Positions 10,731 to 21,302 of a DNA stretch of 64,000 bases are shown here, piece by piece; position 1 is the stretch's first letter; every line of letters starts with the position of its first letter. The position numbers and the translations under genes are program-made. The stretch is from assembly GCF_009727055.1 (NCBI RefSeq), contig NC_052350.1, positions 2,901,086 to 2,965,085 on the forward strand, given 5' to 3'. This DNA is from Benincasa hispida (taxonomy: Eukaryota; Streptophyta; Magnoliopsida; Cucurbitales; Cucurbitaceae). The notes under the pieces were generated by a model. That model was not told where the DNA came from, ran no database searches, and saw nothing but the letters and a program-made list of their open reading frames with translations.

Positions 10731-10793
10731 TATGACCTAACCTTAGATGCCAAAGATGGGCGTTTTTCTTAGGAGAAACCTTTGGTCTTTTAG

Positions 10794-11215
10794 CTATTGT
10801 AGCCTATTGAACATTTCAGTGTTAAACAAGGCTTTTATGACTAATAACCTTAGTACATATAAGTTACTTTCCATTGAACCATAACCAATCTCCATTCCAT
10901 TCTTGAAAATAAAAACTTTATTCTCAGAAGAGGAGACGGTATACCCTTGTTCAATGAGACAAGAAACCGAGATTAAATTCCTTTTAATAGCTAATAAAAC
11001 ATTATCCGGTAACAGATAACGTTTCTTGTCAACAAATAACTTCAGCTTACCTACAGCAACAGCTGAAACAATCTCACCAGTATCGACTCGTGGAGTCATT
11101 TCTCCCTGTGGCAACATTTTCCAGGAACTGAATCTTTGGTAAGAGGAACTGACATTATTGGTAGCACTTGAATCTAAGATCTAGGCAGAATCAACATTCT
11201 CTACCAACACGTCTC
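10794..11215 (-). pseudogene. Copia B-1 protease / pre-integrase remnant
   Basis: The frame 10794-11117 (107 codons) contains the VAVGKLKLFVDKKRYLLPDN and RNLISVSCLIEQGYTV segments typical of the Copia protease to GAG-pre-integrase stretch. Upstream, 11118-11215 encodes the aspartic protease active-site region with ILDSSAT where ILDSGAT is expected. The Gly next to the catalytic Asp-Ser is changed, and there is a stop just before it. Confidence 0.8.
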
Positions 11216-11650
11216 CAAGACCAATAAATCAGATTTGTTTTCTTTCCTCCTCTTTTGGCGAGTACTAGGATCAGTGTCAGAACAACTGACACTAATGGTT
11301 TCGTCATCTACCCCTTTGTGCTCGAAAAGTAAGAATCGACGTTAAAACAAATCTTGCAGTGAGTCCATGATCTCGCGTGCAATGACCATGTTCTCAACCC
11401 TTATGGCCAAAACATCAGGTACGTTAGCCAAAATGTAAAGTCGGGCCAACGAATTAGCCTTCATTCATACCTTATATGCATTGCGAATACTTCGCGGTGC
11501 ATCAAGGGTTGGGACTTGAGGACACTCCTCAACCATGAAAAATTCGAGGTCGTTTGCCACGAAATACATTTCACACGGTTCTCTCCACTATATGAAGTCA
11601 GTCATATTAAAAGTACTAAACGGAAATATCAACGAGATGCTGAAAAGAAA
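11216..11650 (-). pseudogene. Copia B-1 gag remnant with internal deletion
   Basis: In broken frame the minus strand encodes ANDLEFFMVEECPQVPTLDA, MKANSLARLYILANVPDV and ENMVIAREIMDSLQDLF, then FLLFEHKGVDDE. It then passes directly to KSDLLVLETC at the protease boundary. No CCHC zinc knuckle is seen. The same abrupt transition occurs in Copia B-2 (56321-56846), so the deletion is a property of the family. Confidence 0.8.
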
Positions 11651-12418
11651 AACACATTGACCTACGTTAGGTTTTTAAGTAAATACCCATTGTAAACCAT
11701 ACTGTAGCAATATCCAATAAGGTTTTAACAAAACGAATATGAACCCCACGTGACATCTAGTTTCACAATGATGCTTCAAAGGTTTAGAACAAAAGCCACT
11801 GAAGGGAGATCAATTATCCCTCCTCAGAATTGAGAAGTTCCCAACCAGCCATTAATACCAGAACGAATTTTGCTCCTATAACGACTAGCCATCATTGATT
11901 TAGCCAAGAGATCATTAACTTATTTAACAATCTCCCGTAAGTGTGACCCGCCATTTTAGGCCCTAGAGATCCACCCCAAGCAGCCAATCCGAAGGGAAAA
12001 AATTCGATTGGGGTAAAACCTAAAGCAACCCTATCCATTTCTAGAGTTCACCTTGATCTTGACCAACTGCATAAAACCCATCTGAAGAAGGACACTCCCA
12101 GAGCGCCACGAGGGAGTACAAAATGATTTCATGGTGTGAACCAATAACAGAGACCATAGGACGTGTTGACAACACCCTTTACCCACTTACTATAAAGACT
12201 CTCTCCGTCCACCTTGATATTAACTCATGCAAACACCATCCAAAGGGGGATGCTCCCAGGGCACCACGAGGCCAAGCATGAATCTCACGGTGTGAACATA
12301 CACGGAGAAACGTGAGTGAAATCATAGACATATCAGATACATCTCTTCCTCCCACCGAGTATTTTATAACCTAGAGTTTAGTTTACATAGAAAAATCACG
12401 GCTAAGGATTTTAACTAA
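11651..12418 (-). mobile_element. Copia B-1 leader (5' UTR) with block repeats, truncated
   Basis: Noncoding. Two imperfect blocks at about 12080-12175 and 12232-12325 share GACACTCCCAGAGCGCCACG / GATGCTCCCAGGGCACCACG followed by TCTCACGGTGTGAAC-like words. Equivalent blocks are at 57195-57275 and 57365-57392 (Copia B-2) and 21662-22105 (Copia A). The leader stops at the truncated Gypsy-1 LTR. Neither its PBS nor a 5' LTR is present. Confidence 0.7.
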
Positions 12419-13955
12419 GTGACTTTCCTATGCGACAGAGTTGAATATGGAACGATGAAAGCGTAGATTTACAATAATTATGCGATGAAGGGGTTGAGAA
12501 GGGGTTTAGCTAACATTTCCCAAGATTGTGCACAAGTTATGCGACCATGCTATACACAAATATCAGTACTACATTTCTCAATGCAGAATGCCATAATTCC
12601 TATTTCTAGGACGTATGCGATGTATATGCGAAACAGTCGATAGAACTTATTTCTAAGTTTTTACTTTTGCTAATGCGATCTGATCTGACTCTCTCAAGCC
12701 TAGATTTTATGTTTAGACTACTCTCTCAAGTATTCCCAAATGATGAATGATGCACACATAAGACAAGGTGACCGCATACCACCATTCCTATTTCTAGGAC
12801 GCATGCGATGTGTAAATAGCAGATATAACTTATTTCTAAGTTTCTACTCTTGCTTATGCGATCTAATCCCACTCTCTGAATTCTAGATTCTAATCCGACT
12901 CTTTCAAGTCTAGATTCTAATCCGACTCTTTCAAGTCTAGATTCTAATCCGACTCTTTCAAGTCTAGATTCTATCTTTAGACTACTCTCTCAAGTACGTC
13001 CAAAGGGTGAATGATGCATACATAAGACAAGATGATCGCATAAAATGCATATCTTAAGTCATGCTAGCTAAGTATTTCTCAACCCATTCAAAAATTTAGC
13101 TGCTCATGCATGGTGTGAAGAGATTGAACATAGATCGAAATGAAGTTTCCATTTTCTGCAAATAAAGTACTTAATACAAAATAACAAATGGGTTTGAGAG
13201 ATAACAAGCCCGGTAAGTAATGTCTTACTTCCCGTGGCCTTTTACACTACTCTTTATCAGTTCAACTCTGTTCTAGTTGTGGATTCTTTCTCTTGCAAGG
13301 GTTGGCCTTCTCTCCTTTGTATTGCTTTCCGATAATCTCTCGATCTGCCCGGGAGAGATTTCTCTCGGCTTCGCCTCGTCTCCTTACTCTTTCCGTCCTC
13401 TATGTATATGTATATATATGTGCATGGATATTTCTCTCTCTCTGGTGGCATTCGATATTTATAGAATTCAAGGTGAAACAGATTTTCTTACTAATGATTG
13501 CAACGATGGGCAACATTAATTTCCCTACTCTATTGTGCCGTTTAAAAGTCACTGAAAGTTAAATGTACTTGCTACAGTATGGCTTTTAACGGCTTGTCAA
13601 CTGTATTCAGAATCGACCGTTATCAGCTTTACGTCCCATCATGATTTATTATGCTGTCACCTTGATGCGAGGTCTTTATGCGATCACTTTTTGAGAACTT
13701 CTCACGATCGCATGACTTACGATCACAACTTTAAGCGCGCTGTCACATTGTGCCGTTGGATCGCAGTTTCATATGCGCCATCGCATTGTTCTTGCACAAA
13801 ATAGGTAAATTAATTGTTTTTATGTGATAAGCACTCGTGATCGCAATTCCTTTTAGTTTAGCACTTTCAGACATGATATTGCCTATTTTACCATTGCTTT
13901 CTCTCATTGTTTTACTAATTTGAGCTGTAATAACTTGTATTTCTACCAGTTATCA
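12419..13955 (-). repeat. Gypsy-1 3' LTR (outer end truncated)
   Basis: It aligns with 29900-31378 from TTTCCTATGCGACAGAG to the terminal ACCAGTTATCA. The first 220 or so bases of the right copy (29690-29905) have no counterpart. A 27-bp unit, present three times here (12882-12962), is found essentially once in the other LTR. Confidence 0.88.
12882..12973. repeat. 27-bp tandem repeat, three copies, in Gypsy-1 3' LTR
   Basis: Identical units at 12882-12908, 12909-12935 and 12936-12962, each beginning TCTAGATTCTAATCCGACTC, then a partial fourth. The sister LTR (30360-30400) has a single such unit. The expansion is therefore specific to this LTR and postdates insertion. Confidence 0.9.
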
Positions 13956-13970
13956 CACTCCCAAATTTAA
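13956..13970 (-). other. Gypsy-1 polypurine tract
   Basis: The minus strand reads TTAAATTTGGGAGTG immediately before the LTR start TGATAACTGGTAG. This is the expected place for plus-strand DNA priming. Confidence 0.75.
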
Positions 13971-15195
13971 AACAATGCTTATCTTCAAGCATAAACTAAA
14001 GATTTTCTTTAAAGATTCAACCGTTTTTACCCTACTTAGACTTCTCAGGGTGCCTTATTCAAATTTCATGAACCAATGCCTTAATAATTTCTATCCTGAT
14101 CTCTTTCTAAAATATTTCTAATCTTTAAGGACCGCAAGCTTAACCTTAAAAAAAAAAACTTTACTCGTTTCCAGGACATCACATGATTTATTTCAAACTT
14201 TTCTCAAATCGGCGTGTTCAAGTGATTTTGACCCTTGCACGATTCAGATCTTCGTTTCGTAATCTTGCGCTGATCTGAGTGCCCAACCTTCGTTTTGGCT
14301 TGCCCCCACGGGTGTCATACGGACATCCAACTACGAGCAAGGCACTCTTTCTCAGTCAAAACTCATGCCCATCTCTTTATTTGGAAACGGAGTTGTGATC
14401 ACTTGGTTTCTGCATTGATCACGATTCCTACCTTCGTTTTGGCTTGCTCCCACGGGTGTCATGCGAGCATCCAACTATGAGCAGGATCTGATCTCAATGT
14501 TATAATGTTTTTTTATCGAATTTTTAAAAGTAACAAGGTTGAAAATAACATTACTAGAACCCCTAAATTTAACACACAACAATGTCCTTATTGCTGAGAG
14601 ACGAAATAACTCATGCAATGGACTTAGGAAATTTCGTAAAAATAGATTTGAAGGAAAGCTGGTAGACCGTTAAATGATAGAAATATTTCATGAATCGATT
14701 GTCCTGAAATTAATCTGACTTTAGTACATGAGGTAAGAAACAAAGGCATGAATTTCATCATAAAATCATAATTGGCAAGGGGTGAATGTGGCAACCAAAT
14801 GAAGTAATAAAAAAAATTCAAGATTGAGTCAAATTAAAGAGGATGCGATAGTAGAATTTAGCAATATTAAATTGAAATACAAGAAGTGCAAAATTGAAAT
14901 AAGATGAGGCAAGGAAAGACACAACCCCCAAATTTTCTTTGTCGCCCGCATCCTTTCCTGCGGTGGGTTGATTCTTTGATTACGATGGGCTGATCGATCC
15001 GGTCGCTTGTTTGAGGTTATCGCATTGCTCCATCGCAATCGGTCACTACGATCAGTGATAAATATCAAGAGGATAAAAAGTATGAAAGAAAGAGTTGGTA
15101 ATTATAAAGAGTAGTAATCATGCAAAAAGTAAGATAGATTCACGAAAGAAAAATGACAAAAGGATACTCAAAAAAAGGATATACTTCGTCCCTGA
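13971..15195 (-). mobile_element. Gypsy-1 3' noncoding region
   Basis: No pol-like reading frame is seen; the short ORFs here give no recognisable domain. The stretch holds a conserved pair of repeats of about 57 bp at 14287-14343 and 14431-14487. It aligns in part with Gypsy-2 at 59069-60400 (start AAATTTAAAACAATG, tail near CACCCATT/GTTGTCGCCC words). Confidence 0.65.
14287..14487. repeat. Paired ~57-bp direct repeat in Gypsy-1 3' region
   Basis: Both copies start CCTTCGTTTTGGCTTGC and continue with CCCACGGGTGTCAT, then CATCCAACTA-GAGCA. They are spaced 144 bases. Gypsy-2 has the same pair at 59405 and 59539, spaced 134 bases. Confidence 0.85.
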
Positions 15196-16079
15196 TGAAT
15201 GTGTGTCGCTTATCAATGCAGGAACTACACATTTCTTCTTCATTTTGGCTTCCTCAAGTCCACGGAGGTTTTCTCGCGTTGGAAATTTTCCCCATGATAC
15301 ATTTTGACTCTATGTCTATTTACCTTAAATGCGCTAGTCCCATCTGCGTTTGTTAATTCTACCGCTCCATGCGGGAATACTTCTTTAATTATGAATGATC
15401 CGGACCAACGCGATTTAAATTTTCCTAGAAAGAGTCATAGCCTAGAATTGAACAGTACGACCTTCTGACCTGCTTGGAGATTCTTTTCACACAGTCGCTT
15501 GTCATGCCAATGCTTCATGTGTTCTTTGTAGATTTTGGCATTTTCATAGACCTGTAGTCTCCATTTGTCCAGCTCGAGTAACTAACGTTTTCACTCCTCC
15601 CCTGCAACCTTCAGATCAAAGTTAAGCTTCTTCACTACCCACAGCGCCTTATGCTCTAATTTCAACGGTAGATGACAAGCCTTCCCAAACACAACCGCAT
15701 ACGGTGACATGCCTATGGGTGTTTTGTAGGCATGCCCATAAGGCATCATCAAGCTTCATGGCCCAGTCCTTCCGTGATGGATTCACCATCTTTTCTAAAA
15801 TCAACTTGATTTCTATATTAGAAACCTCGGCTTGTCCGTTTGTTTAAGGGTGATATGCGGTGGTGATCTTATGGTGGACATTGTATTTGATCAATAGTTT
15901 GTTAATGATATGATTGAAAAAGTGGGTTCCTTCGTCACTTATTATGGCATGTGGAGTGCCAAAACGAGTGAAGATGTTTCTCTGTAAGAACTTGGAGACT
16001 ATCGCCACATCGTTTGCAACACATGAAACCGCTTTAATCCACTTGGAAACATAGTTGACGGCCAACAAAATGTATTTAT
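15196..16079 (-). pseudogene. Gypsy-1 integrase C-terminal half and post-integrase domain
   Basis: Downstream part of the integrase after the Copia A insertion point. 15844-16119 on the minus strand gives YVSKWIKAVSCVANDVAIVS, FGTPHAIISDEGTHF with the second catalytic Asp, then TTAYHP followed by a TAA. Beyond this single stop (a CAA to TAA type change) the frame continues through TNGQAEVSN, which keeps the catalytic Glu, [20 protein letters not shown] and a chromatin/RNA-binding-like tail reaching about 15200. A few more stops occur. The first catalytic Asp lies on the far side of the nested element, in 26034-26150. Confidence 0.88.
16075..16079. other. Target-site duplication of Copia A, left copy (TTTAT)
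   Basis: TTTAT directly before the left LTR. It is matched by TTTAT at 26029-26033 directly after the right LTR. Confidence 0.93.
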
Positions 16080-17840
16080 TGTAGAATTGTATCAATTGCA
16101 GCAGAAACACAAGGATCATCTAAGCATTCAAATTCACTAATTTTGGCATAATATAAAGCATGCTTCTGCAGAAAAATGGGTTTCAAGACATACCTCTTAT
16201 AGAACTTCTTCAAAGCTTCTTCTCCAGCTGCAATCTTCTCCATATCTTGTTGTAGACCACCTCAAGATCTTCCCCACTATTCTCTTGGTTCTCTAGATTG
16301 AGTTGTGAGACTCAAAACAAGCTTGAATCAAGGGATGAAGGAGAAAAGCTCACTTCTGCAACAAGGTTGAAGAACCTTTCTTCAAACCAGTTTTTCTCTA
16401 AAAAACCTTTTGATTGCATGCCCGATTTTCACTCCAATATCTTCATTATATTATAGATCAATATGTAAAGAGAAGAGTTGCATGAGTTGCAGCTCATGCT
16501 TGGAAAAGACAAAGGCAAATGGTTGCTTCAGTGTGAGCTAGTTAAGTGATGGATAAAGGAAAACCCCATTTTTCCATTTATGTTTTAGTTTTCTTTTCCT
16601 TTTTCAATTTTATCCAAAAATCAAATTTTGATTTAAAAAATCTATTTGATTTTAAAAATGAAAAATTAATTAATTTCATAAATTAATTATTAAATAACAC
16701 TTAATTAATTTAATATCAAATATTAAATTAATTTTAACACATATCCATCTTTATATATTTAAATCATATTTAAATATATATAAATTCTCCTATTTCGTTT
16801 AATTCTAAGATTAAATATATAATTATATCTCATATAATCACTAATTCCCTTAATTCTAATTTGAATATTTCAAATTAACTTATCACGCTATTCTAGAGCT
16901 ATTCCGTTACGAACTAGTAGGGGAACCTCGCAGACCTACAGATGATGGGCTTCAACAATTCGAGATTAATTGGCTAAACTTATTAGACCAAATTAATCTC
17001 CATTCATTAACTAATGAGTCACTCCACTAAAGCCCATAGTTGCATTTCCCTCACTGTAAATAGATTATGTCCACCTGATTTAACCATAATCAGCAAGTCG
17101 ACCCTTCACAGGTTGTTCATAATAACAGTTGGGTCAAATATCTGTTTTACCCTCTAGATTGCATCTTATTCCTCAAGTCCCTACTGATCCTCTAATGAAC
17201 AATTGGTTTATGATCCAATCACCAAACCAAACTTTCTCAATCTAGTGAGAGGGTGGGGTCCCTTGTTCAAGACTTGGGTTCAATACTTGAGAAAACAACC
17301 TTTCTTCTATCCATAAATTGAGTAGGCGTGAACTCCGTCTTGCACCCTATGTTCCCAGCTATCTATCCGATCTTACCCCTGAAATGGGAGTCTTATTGAG
17401 CTGGCACTGTTGAGCCAACCCTCAACTATGCAAATCTAAGGGCAATCCCGAATAAACAGGAGTTCATAGTTAGCTCAGGATTAAGATCGAGTTACCTAGG
17501 TTATCTAGGTGAAATAGTCAGTCTTAAACAGTAAATAGCGTGTAAAGTAAAAATGACTTATTTCTTGGTCCGGATCTTATGCAAACTCATTGCATAGGAT
17601 GCCCCCACTCCTCATGTCATAAAATGTACGAATTAGGATCACATTGTATGTAGCACTTTACAACTCTTTGTAACAACTACAAAGTGGTCGCATCCAACGG
17701 TGTACTAAGATAAGGTACCCACCTACATTCATGTACCATAGTAAATGTTATATACATATTTCTACTCGAACAAGTATATTGATAATAGAAAATGTTTATC
17801 ATTTTACAAACTGCGATTTTTTAGAACATAAAACCCAACA
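16080..17840 (-). repeat. Copia A 3' LTR
   Basis: 1761 bp, plus-strand ends TGTAGAATTGTATCAATTGC and ATAAAACCCAACA. It aligns along its length with 24117-26028 with scattered substitutions. The main difference is a stretch of about 150 bases (right copy near 25825-25970) that is missing here at about 17735-17780. Confidence 0.93.
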
Positions 17841-17853
17841 ATACTCCCACTTA
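17841..17853 (-). other. Copia A polypurine tract
   Basis: The minus strand reads TAAGTGGGAGTAT immediately before the LTR start TGTTGGGTTT. Confidence 0.82.
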
Positions 17854-17984
17854 GACTAAAACTCCAGTGGATCAATATATACAAATATATACAATGTTGA
17901 GTTTACATGGAGAGAATAAAATGTACAAATACAATAAACTCCATTACAATACCCATCAATTCTCCCACTTGCCCTAGTGATACA

Positions 17985-19445
17985 AAACTCGTAGACCTTG
18001 TCCTACTAGGTGACCCTCGAACACTTTAACCGAAAGAGCCTTCGTAAATGGATCAGCTAAGTTGTCTTGGGAAGCAATCTAAGTGACAATGATGTCTTCT
18101 CTGTGTACAATCTCCTTGATAAGATGGTATTTCTGTTCGATATGCTTTCCCCTTCCATTACAATACCACTGCTTCTTTTGATGCTCGCTTGCAGCTACAT
18201 ACTCAGCTTCCATTGTGGAGTCCACAATACAACCTACTTGATGCTCCTTCACACAACTACTCCTCCGTTCAGAGTGAATACTGACCCCGAAGTTGATTTC
18301 CTCGAATCAATATCGGTTTGAAAGTCAGAATCAGTGTATCTAGTAAAGATTAGATCCTTAGGACCATACACGAGCATATAATCTCTCGTTTTGTGAAGAT
18401 ACTTGAGAATGTTTTTAACAGCAGTTCAATGGTCATGACCAGGATTGGACTGAAATCTGCTGACAATTCCTATGGCATAGCTTATGTCAGGACGAGTACA
18501 CAACATTGCATACATCAAACTCCCAACTGCAGATGGATATGGAATTCGATTCATCTCCTCAACCTCTTGAGGTGTCTTAGGACTCTGCTCCTTAGACAAG
18601 TGAATTCCATGCCTGAAAGGTAAAGACCCTTTCTTGGAATTTTGCATTTTATACCTAGACAACATCTTGTCTATATAAGATGCTTGAGATAATGTTAATG
18701 TTCTGTTCTTGCGATTCCAAACTATTTGGATTTCAAGAACATACTGTGCTTCTCTCAAATCTTTCATTTGGAATTGTGAAGCCAACCATCTCTTAACATC
18801 AGCTAGATTTTCTACCTCATTCCCAATGAGTAGAATATCATCAACATACAACACCAAAAAATGACAGTTTTGTTAACGATCTTCTTGTATACACAGGGTC
18901 TGTCAACATTTTGTTCAAATCCATAAGATTTGATAGCAACGTCAAATCTCATATTCCAGGATCTAGAAGCTTGTTTTAATCCATAAATGGATCGATTAAG
19001 CTTGCAAACATTTTGCTCTTGAACCTGCTGTATAAACCCTTTTGGTTGAGACATATAGATACCCTCTTCAAGATAGCCATTCAGAAAAGTTGTCTTGACA
19101 TCCATTTGCCATATTTCATAATCATAAAATGTGGCTATGGATAAGAGTATTCTAATAGACTTTATCATGGCAGTTGAAAAGAAGGTTTCTTCAAAATCTA
19201 ACCCCTCTCTTTGGGTAAACCCTTTTGCCACAAGTCTATCTTTGTAGGTCTGTACTTTACCAGTTTTGTCTCGTTTTCTCTTGTAGATCCACTTTCAACC
19301 GATGGGTTTTACCCCTTCCGGTTGATCTACAAGATCCTAGACATAATTGAAATATATAGATTCCATTTCAAGGTCCATGGCTTTAATCCATTAGTCTTTG
19401 TCCACATCGTTCATTGCTTGATTAAAAGACAATGGATCCTTTAAA
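17985..19445 (-). pseudogene. Copia A reverse transcriptase and RNase H, broken
   Basis: RVT_2-type reverse transcriptase. 18812-19231 gives LVAKGFTQ-like start, YEIWQMDVKTTFLNGYLEEG with the first catalytic Asp, VCKLNRSIYGLKQASRSWN, then VYKKIVNKTVIF. A frameshift follows just before the catalytic loop, which continues in 18426-18857 as VLYVDDILLIGNEVENLADV, then CTRPDISYAIGIVSRFQSNP. RNase H lies at about 17985-18425 in further broken frames, including a HIEQKYHLIKE-like segment and NLADPFTKAL at the end. The YVDD loop itself is intact, but no continuous product can be made. Confidence 0.9.
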
Positions 19446-20945
19446 CCCTCATCTGATATGATGACTTAAGTTTCAGTTAAACCCATGTACCGGTCAGGCT
19501 ATTGCACAACCCTCCCACTACGACGAGGCATTCTCAACTCTTGAGAAGGATGTGAGGTATCAGTTTCATCAATAACTCTTGTTGACGGACTTGCTTTATC
19601 AACAACTCTTGTTAAAGAACCTGCTTGATCAACAACTCTTGTTGATACATTTGTCGTTTCTCTGGACTTTTTTTTTATTACTAGCTTACTGTGAGGTTGA
19701 TGGTTCTTTATATAATCTTCTTCTGTTCTTTATATAATCTTCTTCTAGGAAGATTGCATTTATCGATACAAACACTTTATCTTCCTGAGGATCATAGAAG
19801 AAACCACCTTTTGTTTCTTTTGGGTAGCCTACAAATAGACATACTTTTGAACGGTGTTCCAACTTTTTAGGATTTTGCACCAAAACATGTGGTGGAAAAC
19901 CCCAAATCCTGAAGTGACGTAAATTTCCTTTACATCCCATCCAGAGCTCATAAGGTGTTTTAGAAACACTTTTTTGAGGGAACTATGTTCAAAATATACA
20001 CTGCAGTCCCAACTGCGTGTCCCCAAAAAGAATTTGGTAACTGAGTGTAACTCATCATGGAACGAACCATGTCCAACAAGGTTCTGTTTCTCCTCTCTTC
20101 CACACCGTTTTGCTAAGGTGTGCCAGGGGCTGTGAGTTGAGACAGAATTCCATGTTCTATCAAATAGTTCTAGAATTCTATGTCCAAATACTCACCACCT
20201 CGATCCGATCGAAGTGTTTTAATCTTTCTACCTAATTGGTTTTCAACCTCAGTCTTATACTCTTTGAACTTTTCAAAAATTTAAGACTTTTGTCGCATTA
20301 GGTAAACATGCCCAAACCTGGAATAATCATCTATAAAACTAATGAAATATTCATACCCTCCTCTTGCTCTAACATTTAGAGGCCCACAAAGGTCTGAGTG
20401 AATCAGCTTTAGGGGTTCTTTGGCTCTAAGACTTTTTCCAGAAAAAGATCTTTTTGTCATTTTACCCTCAAGACAAGACTCACATGGTGGTAATGAACTG
20501 TCTTCCAACTTATTTAGATGACCGTTCTTAACCAATCTCTCAATCTTATTGAGATTTATGTGACCCAGTCTTAAGTGCCAAAGATGGGCATTTGGAGAAA
20601 TCTTCCTCTTCTTATGAGTCCCAGCAGTTTTAAACATCTCTATGTTAAAAAAAGGTTTGACCTCAGTTGGTTTTAACATGTACAAGTTATTTTCCAATTT
20701 TGTAGAGCAAATTTGTTTATTACCCATTTTGATGAACATTTCACCATTTTCAAAATAAACTTTATAATTTTGTTCTAGCAAACAGGAGACAGAAATTAAA
20801 TTCCTTTTCATAGAAGGAATATAATATACATTTTTCAAATAAATGTACTTATCTCCTATAAATAACTTCATATCTCCCACTGCTTTGGTGGAAACAATCT
20901 CCCTGATCCCTACCTTAAAGATTGTTTCACCTTCTATCAATTGTC
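19446..20945 (-). pseudogene. Copia A integrase with GAG-pre-integrase domain, broken
   Basis: 20281-20940 on the minus strand holds RNLISVSCLLEQNYKVYFEN, the GAG-pre-integrase HLWHLRLGHINLNKIERLV, the zinc-binding CESCLEGK, and LIHSDLCGPLNVRARGG with the first catalytic Asp and FIDDYSRFGHVYLM. The middle (20020-20280, second Asp and Glu) is readable only across stops and frame changes. 19686-19940 carries the downstream HFRIWGFPPHVLV and FVGYPKETKGGFFYD linker. Integrase precedes RT, the diagnostic Ty1/copia order. Confidence 0.9.
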
Positions 20946-21302
20946 TCTAGGAACTTGTTTCCTGTGAGATAGTACATACATGACTAGCAGCACCTGAATC
21001 AATTATCCAAATTTTATCGTTTTTCACTAAACATGCTTCGATAATAAGTAAATCATATTTATCTTGTTGTTCGAATTCAACATCCTCGTCTAGATAATTC
21101 ATAATTTTGATGAGTTGGGAGATAGAGGACAATCCTCTGTTAAAACTCTTTTGATATAATCAACCGCTAGTAATTTGTTTGTGGATTTGATTTTACTGTT
21201 ATGTACATCGGAAGCGAGTATTCTAGAATTCGACATGCTGATAAAATTCAAACAAATTCTAATTAGCAAATTGTAACCAAATCCAAAGTCAAGTTTTAGC
21301 AA
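20946..21302 (-). pseudogene. Copia A protease start and severely truncated gag
   Basis: 20947-21132 encodes KYDLLIIEACLVKND and WIIDSGAASHV, the aspartic protease active site with Asp-Ser-Gly intact. Upstream, 21099-21302 in another frame gives a gag N-terminus-like stretch: ILASD near the start and DYIKRVLTEDCPLSP. The hundred-plus codons of gag core and the CCHC knuckle that normally separate these two pieces are absent. The element could not form its own particles. Confidence 0.8.
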
